A stretch of DNA of 64,000 nucleotides from an uncultured Mucilaginibacter sp. (GTDB taxonomy: Bacteria; Bacteroidota; Bacteroidia; Sphingobacteriales; Sphingobacteriaceae). Positions 58,504-64,000 of this stretch are shown here, piece after piece; within the stretch, counting starts at the first letter, position 1, and each line of letters begins with the position of its first letter. Location of the stretch: positions 21,632 through 85,631 of the forward strand of contig NZ_CAITNG010000153.1 of NCBI RefSeq assembly GCF_903893715.1, given 5' to 3'. A program made the translations under genes and the position numbers. Below the pieces are notes generated by a model. That model was not told the DNA's origin. It saw only the letters and a program-made list of their open reading frames with translations, and searched no databases.

Positions 58504-59208
58504 CTAAACCATGTTGTTTTGCGTGAAGCGCAACACAAGGTTAGGATCGGGGATATTAGCCCGGTACCGCTCCATTTCCGAGTACCGGCAAACGCCCGGG
58601 TAATCGCCTATCATGCTTTCCATATCAAACATCAGTTGGAAATGCAGGTGCGGCAGCCATTGCCCGTTTTCGTCTGCATCGCCAAAATGGCCTAATACCT
58701 GGTTCATTTCCATAACCTTGCCTTCGTACAAGTTGTGCAGGCTTTCTCTCGATAAATGTCCGTATAAGGAATAAAGCAGCAAGCCATCTAAGTTATGTTC
58801 CAGTATGATAGTCGGGCCGTAATCGCCAAAGTTATTGTTGTCTTTAAAGCTATGCACTTTACCGGCGAGCGGTGCGTAAACCGGGGTTCCGGCAGCGGCC
58901 CAAATATCAATGCCCAGGTGCAGTCGGCGCGGTTCATCACCGGCATCAAACAAAGTGCTTCGGGCGTATATGGTACGATGCTCAAAGTATCCGCCAATGC
59001 CGTAACGACAATCGTTTCGGGCTATTTTGTTCGAAACCCAAGTGGAAAATCGCTCGGTATCGCCGAGGTCGGCAAGGGTAAGTTCATGGTTGGTTTCTGT
59101 AAAATCCAAGCCTATCAGGCGGTCCGTATCGGCATCAAAATCGACTACCTTGCCAATGGAGGCCGGGTGTTTCGCCAACCATGCCGTAAGCTGCCCATGT
59201 TTGTCCAT
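58504..59208 (-). CDS. M23 family metallopeptidase lacking an obvious signal peptide
   Basis: RRLHLGIDIWAAAGTPVYAPLAGKVHS; YGHLSRESL; LPHLHFQL. Confidence 0.9.
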   Translation of the reverse strand: MDKHGQLTAWLAKHPASIGKVVDFDADTDRLIGLDFTETNHELTLADLGDTERFSTWVSNKIARNDCRYGIGGYFEHRTIYARSTLFDAGDEPRRLHLGIDIWAAAGTPVYAPLAGKVHSFKDNNNFGDYGPTIILEHNLDGLLLYSLYGHLSRESLHNLYEGKVMEMNQVLGHFGDADENGQWLPHLHFQLMFDMESMIGDYPGVCRYSEMERYRANIPDPNLVLRFTQNNMV

Positions 59209-59215
59209 ACCCGAT

Positions 59216-59587
59216 TTACTCTTCCTCTTTCTGCCGCTCTTCCTTGCTTATCTTATCGAATATCTTGTCCATGCGTTCCACGTAATCGCTGGTATCGTCA
59301 ATAAAAAACTCCAGTTGCGGAATAATGCGCACCTGATCTTTTATACGGGCGCCCAATTTATAGCGTATTTCGGAGGCATGCAGCTTAATGGTCTGCAAGG
59401 CCAATTGCGTATTGGTATTGTTAAAAAAGCTCAAAAAAACACGCGCCAAAGCCAAATCGGGCGTAACCCTCACTTTGGTAATGGTAACCAGGGTATTCGG
59501 CAAAAAGGCCATGCCCTCGCGCTGAAATATGGCTGCAAGGTCTTCCTGGATTACTCCTGCAAATTTTTGTTGACGTTTTGATTCCAT
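59216..59587 (-). CDS. rbfA: 30S ribosome-binding factor RbfA
   Basis: SKRQQKFAGVIQEDLAAIFQ; VTITKVRVTPDLALARVFLSF; IRIIPQLEFFIDDT-like. Confidence 0.93.
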   Translation of the reverse strand: MESKRQQKFAGVIQEDLAAIFQREGMAFLPNTLVTITKVRVTPDLALARVFLSFFNNTNTQLALQTIKLHASEIRYKLGARIKDQVRIIPQLEFFIDDTSDYVERMDKIFDKISKEERQKEEE

Positions 59588-59820
59588 TGAGATGATTTTA
59601 TTAGCAGAGACGGTAAACTTTCACGACACTTGAGTGTCTCTATATTTTAAACAACTATTGCAATAATAAAGATTATAGCTAACATTTGGTTTTCAAATCG
59701 CGAAAAAAGATAATTAAAAAGATAATGCCTATAATTATAACAATTATTCATTTTTGTGTATCAAACCCGTAATAATTACGTTTAAATAACCGAAATTTAT
59801 ATTACACCGCTACCACTACT

Positions 59821-60510
59821 GTGAAAAGGCTTTGTCTGATAATTATATTTTTAACAAGTTTTGCCGGCAGCTTTGCGCAAAGCGGTAACATCTACAGTGC
59901 CTTTAGTATTGGCGCAGGTGTGGGCACCACCACTGTGTACGACTACGTTTTAGCCGCTCAAAACAAGTATGCCGTTAACGGAACGTTTAGCTACAATATT
60001 ACCCCCTTTTTTACTTTGACCGGTGAAAGCCAGTTTGGCAAATTTGAAGGCGGCGACCTGACCGCATTTAACATGAAATACTTTTACAGCACTTACGCCG
60101 CTGCTACCCTGCACGCCGACCTGCAATTGGGCGAGTTGATAGATTACGGCCGCAGCGATTTTTTGTACGGACTAAAAGATGCCTATTTTGGCAGCGGCTT
60201 TGGCCTTTTGGAAAACAGCATCACCTACGTGCAACCTATATCGCCAAACTCAAATACGCTGTACAATACCATTAACAGCTCTACTAATTTTTTAGTGCCC
60301 TTTGTTTTAGGTTACGATATCAAGATATTTAACGACTACGATGAGCCCCAAATACGCCTAGATATAAGTTATACCCTTAACGCCGCGTTTGGCCAGGGTA
60401 TAGACGGTTATGTTACCGCCGCGCCCGTTAAGTTTTACTCCTACTTTGCGGTAGGTGTTAAATACGGCTTTGGCCCCGGCAAACTTTACCGCAAACCTAT
60501 ACGCTATTAA
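59821..60510 (+). CDS. Outer-membrane beta-barrel-like protein (GTG start)
   Basis: Signal peptide; alternating aromatic beta-strand pattern; C-terminal YFAVGVKYGFGPGKLYRKPIRY. Confidence 0.65.
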   Translation: MKRLCLIIIFLTSFAGSFAQSGNIYSAFSIGAGVGTTTVYDYVLAAQNKYAVNGTFSYNITPFFTLTGESQFGKFEGGDLTAFNMKYFYSTYAAATLHADLQLGELIDYGRSDFLYGLKDAYFGSGFGLLENSITYVQPISPNSNTLYNTINSSTNFLVPFVLGYDIKIFNDYDEPQIRLDISYTLNAAFGQGIDGYVTAAPVKFYSYFAVGVKYGFGPGKLYRKPIRY

Positions 60511-61592
60511 TTTTTTTCTGCACTGTTTAATACCAGTTGCCAATCAAAATAGCCGGGTTTTGTACGGCTTCCAATAGTTTTGACTATTTCTGTGTACTTT
60601 GGATCGAAATATGCGGCAAGCGCCAATGTTTTTAGTCCGTTTAAGGGGTCGAACAGGGTGCCCGGCTTAAAGTCGGCCTCCCCATTCCTGGCCCTTTCGC
60701 CGTCAAACTTTTCGGTCGACTTCACATATTCGCGATGGGTTTTTTCGCCGGTAACATAAGGCAAAAACCACTCTACCGATTTTTTTATCGATGAGCCTGC
60801 AGGCGATCGCATACTGTAATAATCAATCCCGGTTGCGCGCTTTAAAACAATGGCTAATTTCAACAAGGGCTCCAGGGTGTAAGCATGGTAATGCAAGGCA
60901 TCGCGCAGCTTAAAATCCATACCCGAGCCATCGGCATACAGGTTTACTTCAATTTGCTTTTTTAAACCTTCGATAGCGAATTTCTGATAATCGGCATTAT
61001 CTATCGCGAAGCCAATCTCGCCCACTACCTTTAACCGGTGCGATTGCCAGTTGTTCGTACCGGTTATTTTGCCGGGAGTGAATGTTTTTATTTCGGCATC
61101 GGCAGCCTGTGCCAGCCAACGGCTAATCAAAACCCTTTCATCGGGTTTCAAATTGGCTTTCACCATATCGTAAGCTTCAATGGCATCATCCAAATTGGTA
61201 TCATCAATCGGGTCGCCTTTCGAAACATTCACCTTAGCCCATGCCGTTAAATAGGTCTTCAGGTTTTGGAGATAGCTCTTTTCGGCTTCAACTTTATAAG
61301 CAATGGCTAAGGCATACATTTTCTTCATGTCCCTTAGGGCAGTTGTTGTGGCTGTTTTTTTAGGGTTGCCTGCCAATAAGCCTTCGGTACGGATGGTATC
61401 TACCGGGTCAGGATTTTCGTTTACAGCCTGGTCGGCCAGTTTATGGTAATCGTTATAATATCGCATCGCGTCCGCATCGCTGCCCATACGGGTTTTCAGG
61501 TTTTGAATCTCCTTATCGTTCAACCCCACATACTGGGCCTTAACAACAAGTGTAAACAGTGTACATAAGGCCAACAGGGTTAATTTTTTCAT
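60507..61592 (-). CDS. Alginate lyase family protein
   Basis: TNNWQSHRLKVVGEIGFAIDN; DGSGMDFKLRDALHYHAYTLEPLLKLA. Confidence 0.8.
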   Translation of the reverse strand: MKKLTLLALCTLFTLVVKAQYVGLNDKEIQNLKTRMGSDADAMRYYNDYHKLADQAVNENPDPVDTIRTEGLLAGNPKKTATTTALRDMKKMYALAIAYKVEAEKSYLQNLKTYLTAWAKVNVSKGDPIDDTNLDDAIEAYDMVKANLKPDERVLISRWLAQAADAEIKTFTPGKITGTNNWQSHRLKVVGEIGFAIDNADYQKFAIEGLKKQIEVNLYADGSGMDFKLRDALHYHAYTLEPLLKLAIVLKRATGIDYYSMRSPAGSSIKKSVEWFLPYVTGEKTHREYVKSTEKFDGERARNGEADFKPGTLFDPLNGLKTLALAAYFDPKYTEIVKTIGSRTKPGYFDWQLVLNSAEKN

Positions 61593-61640
61593 TTGGGGTA
61601 ATGGGTTGAACTGTTTAGGGCTTTGCGGCCCGCAAAAGGG

Positions 61641-62825
61641 TTAATATAACAGCTTATCGTACGGATAGCGTTTGGTATGGATTTCTTTGATGTAATGGTA
61701 CAACAAAGCCCTGAACTCATCAACATTTTCTTTTTTTAACGCCGATATAAATATCGCCGGACTATTGTTCTTCGCCATCCAACTGTGTTTAAAGTCCTCG
61801 AGCGTCATCTTTATTTCGGGTTCGTCCGGGTCGACGGGGATAGGCTGGTAGGCATCCATTTTGTTAAATACCGTAATCATCTGCTTGTCTATCGCGCCAA
61901 GCTCTTTCAGCGTTTCGTTCACCGTTTTTATCTGGTCCTCAAAGTTGGGGTGCGATACATCCACCACATGTACCAATATATCCGCCTCGCGCACTTCGTC
62001 TAAGGTCGATTTAAAACACTCTACCAAATGGTGGGGCAGTTTGCGGATAAAACCTACTGTGTCCGACAACAGGAAAGGCAAATTCTCAATCACCACCTTG
62101 CGCACCGTAGTATCCAGTGTGGCGAAGAGTTTATTCTCGGCAAATACCTCCGATTTCGAGATCATGTTCATGATCGTCGACTTACCTACGTTAGTATACC
62201 CTACCAAAGCCGCGCGAACCAATTGCCCTCGGTTTTTGCGCTGGGTTTCGTTCTGCCGGTCTATCAGTTTTAGTTTATCCTTTAACAGCGATATTTTGGT
62301 GAGGATGATACGCCTGTCCGTCTCAATTTGCGACTCACCCGGTCCGCGCATACCGATACCACCTTTTTGGCGTTCCAAGTGGGTCCATAAGCGCGTCAGT
62401 CGCGGCAGCAGGTATTGCAATTGCGCCAGTTCCACCTGACTGCGTGCCTGCGCTGTTTGCGCACGCGCCGCGAAGATGTCTAAGATCAGGTTATTCCTGT
62501 CCAGTATCTTCACGCCCAGTTCATTCTCAATATTGCGCAATTGCGATGGCGAAAGCCCATCATCAAAAACCACAATATCTATCTCTTCCGATATCACGTA
62601 TGCCTTTATCTCTTCCAGTTTGCCCGTGCCCACAAAAGTGGCGCGCTCGGGGCGCAGCATTTTTTGGGTAAAGGTTTTTACGGTAAGGCCGCCGGCGGTC
62701 TCCACCAAAAACTCCAGCTCCTCCAAATACTCGCGCTCCTGCTCCGCGGTCTCATTGGGGGTAATAATGCCCACCAGTACCGCTTTCTCCTGCTTCACAG
62801 CAGTATCATAAAATTTTTGCTTCAT
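61641..62825 (-). CDS. hflX: GTPase HflX
   Basis: VFDDGLSPSQLRNIENELGVKILDRNNLILDIFAARA; GIGMRGPGESQIETDRR; ALVGYTNVGKSTIMN. Confidence 0.97.
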   Translation of the reverse strand: MKQKFYDTAVKQEKAVLVGIITPNETAEQEREYLEELEFLVETAGGLTVKTFTQKMLRPERATFVGTGKLEEIKAYVISEEIDIVVFDDGLSPSQLRNIENELGVKILDRNNLILDIFAARAQTAQARSQVELAQLQYLLPRLTRLWTHLERQKGGIGMRGPGESQIETDRRIILTKISLLKDKLKLIDRQNETQRKNRGQLVRAALVGYTNVGKSTIMNMISKSEVFAENKLFATLDTTVRKVVIENLPFLLSDTVGFIRKLPHHLVECFKSTLDEVREADILVHVVDVSHPNFEDQIKTVNETLKELGAIDKQMITVFNKMDAYQPIPVDPDEPEIKMTLEDFKHSWMAKNNSPAIFISALKKENVDEFRALLYHYIKEIHTKRYPYDKLLY

Positions 62826-62901
62826 TCAATTGTATTCAAGTGCAAAGGTACGTGTTTTTAATAAGTGGTGATTTTGGTGACTTGTTTTGAGGTAAGGTAG
62901 T

Positions 62902-63816
62902 CTAGTTAAGATTTCTCTTCCCAATCTCTTCGCCTTTTTTGAAAGTTTTAATCGCAGTCAACTTTCCAGCCAAATCATAGAATTTTATATCACCATTGGG
63001 CTGGTCATTCTCATAATTTCCTTCTCCCTTGATTTTACCGTTGTCATAATAAAAAATTTGATGCCCCTGCTTTTGACCGTTCTTTATATATCCGTTAAAT
63101 TTTAATTTACCATTCTCGTACCATCCCGTTGCAGCTCCGTAAACCCGTCCGTCTACATTTTGAGTTAAAAATTCCAGCCCGCCGCTTGAATAATATCGCT
63201 TGTATGCCCCATTGAAGTTTCCCCCTCGTATTTCACAAAATATGTGCACTTTTCCATTTTCGAACCATTGTTCAACACAAAGCTTTTTTTGTCCATCATA
63301 TAGACAGCTATCTTTGATTGTGCCACTTTCATAGTATTCGTTTATCCACCCCACTCCATGAGTGCAATTTTTTATCAATCGAATCTTTCCATTTTCATAA
63401 TAAATCTTCCATTTATTTCCGATTCTGTGATTTTGAATAATGCCTTCAGCTAATACAACTCCTTTTTGATTAAATATTTGAATTGGCCCGTCTTTTAAAT
63501 AATAATGGATTGTTGTATCTGCCTTTGGAAACGTGTACACCGCTGGTTCTCCATTCCGATCACAAGCGAAAATGGTGTCCACATTTTCTCCATCGACTAT
63601 TCTGCCTTTTTCATACACCTTCCCATCAAAATAAAACAAAGTATATCGTCCGTTTTTCACAGTTCTTTGGTTACCTATAGGTATCCATTTCCCCTTGCCT
63701 GTTTTAGCATCCACCCACCAACAGTTATCAGCGTTTCTTTTACTGCTATCGTTAATGTCATCCTTGCAACCAGCAAAAGCGAGCGCGAAAAAAAGCATCA
63801 AGTAAATGTTCTTCAT
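62902..63816 (-). CDS. YwqK/MORN-repeat lipoprotein
   Basis: Lipobox FAGCKDD; repeated YYENGKIR / WYENGKLKFNGYIKNGQKQG / YYDNGKIKGEGNY. Confidence 0.85.
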   Translation of the reverse strand: MKNIYLMLFFALAFAGCKDDINDSSKRNADNCWWVDAKTGKGKWIPIGNQRTVKNGRYTLFYFDGKVYEKGRIVDGENVDTIFACDRNGEPAVYTFPKADTTIHYYLKDGPIQIFNQKGVVLAEGIIQNHRIGNKWKIYYENGKIRLIKNCTHGVGWINEYYESGTIKDSCLYDGQKKLCVEQWFENGKVHIFCEIRGGNFNGAYKRYYSSGGLEFLTQNVDGRVYGAATGWYENGKLKFNGYIKNGQKQGHQIFYYDNGKIKGEGNYENDQPNGDIKFYDLAGKLTAIKTFKKGEEIGKRNLN

Positions 63817-64000
63817 TTATAGCTATTTTGCCTTCAATTTATAAATCTCTCAATTCAAAATGTCACGTCCTGAAAAAAGTTGACTGATTTGGTGATACAA
63901 TTATTGTTAATTAAGTTGACTATTTATTAAAGGTTTTACTTCTCTTTTATAAGTTTTTATTTTGATGTTTTTTTGCATGTGCATTTGTTTAGGTGTAAGC

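Noticed and set aside
58431-58538. Upstream extension of the cold-shock protein ORF
   Set aside because: Canonical cold-shock proteins start at MQNGKVKFFN (58430); the extension has no homology to the domain.

Overview
This 64 kb chromosomal window looks like a Bacteroidota genome, most likely Sphingobacteriaceae (Mucilaginibacter/Pedobacter-like). That assignment rests on the SusC/SusD pair, the ECF sigma/FecR pair and the overall gene style; no database search was run. From left to right it contains: (i) the 3' part of hemW, a fasciclin-domain gene and a cupin-like gene; (ii) a circularly permuted ATP-grasp / alpha-E / transglutaminase operon; (iii) a PfkB sugar kinase interrupted by one in-frame stop; (iv) a pectin/rhamnogalacturonan utilisation locus of about 27 kb (LacI regulator, ECF sigma, FecR, SusC, SusD, GH28, two SGNH acetylesterases, CE8, GH43, two alpha/beta hydrolases, KduD, KduI, GH105, UxaA, UxaC, KdgK, then PL10); (v) a surface-glycan glycosyltransferase/ABC exporter island with an orphan ATP-grasp enzyme; (vi) housekeeping infB-nusA-rimP; (vii) an AT-rich two-gene module (AAA15-type ATPase plus an unassigned small protein) that could be an uncharacterised defence or toxin-like system; (viii) conserved genes (2-hydroxyacid dehydrogenase, greA, HIT, ruvC, flippase-like/GT2, csp, M23, rbfA, alginate-lyase-like, hflX, YwqK-like). 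The main non-genic signals are a candidate LacI operator set inside the pectin locus, two heptamer-phased intergenic repeat arrays, and three dispersed intergenic repeat families. No tRNA, rRNA, CRISPR array or transposase was recognised.
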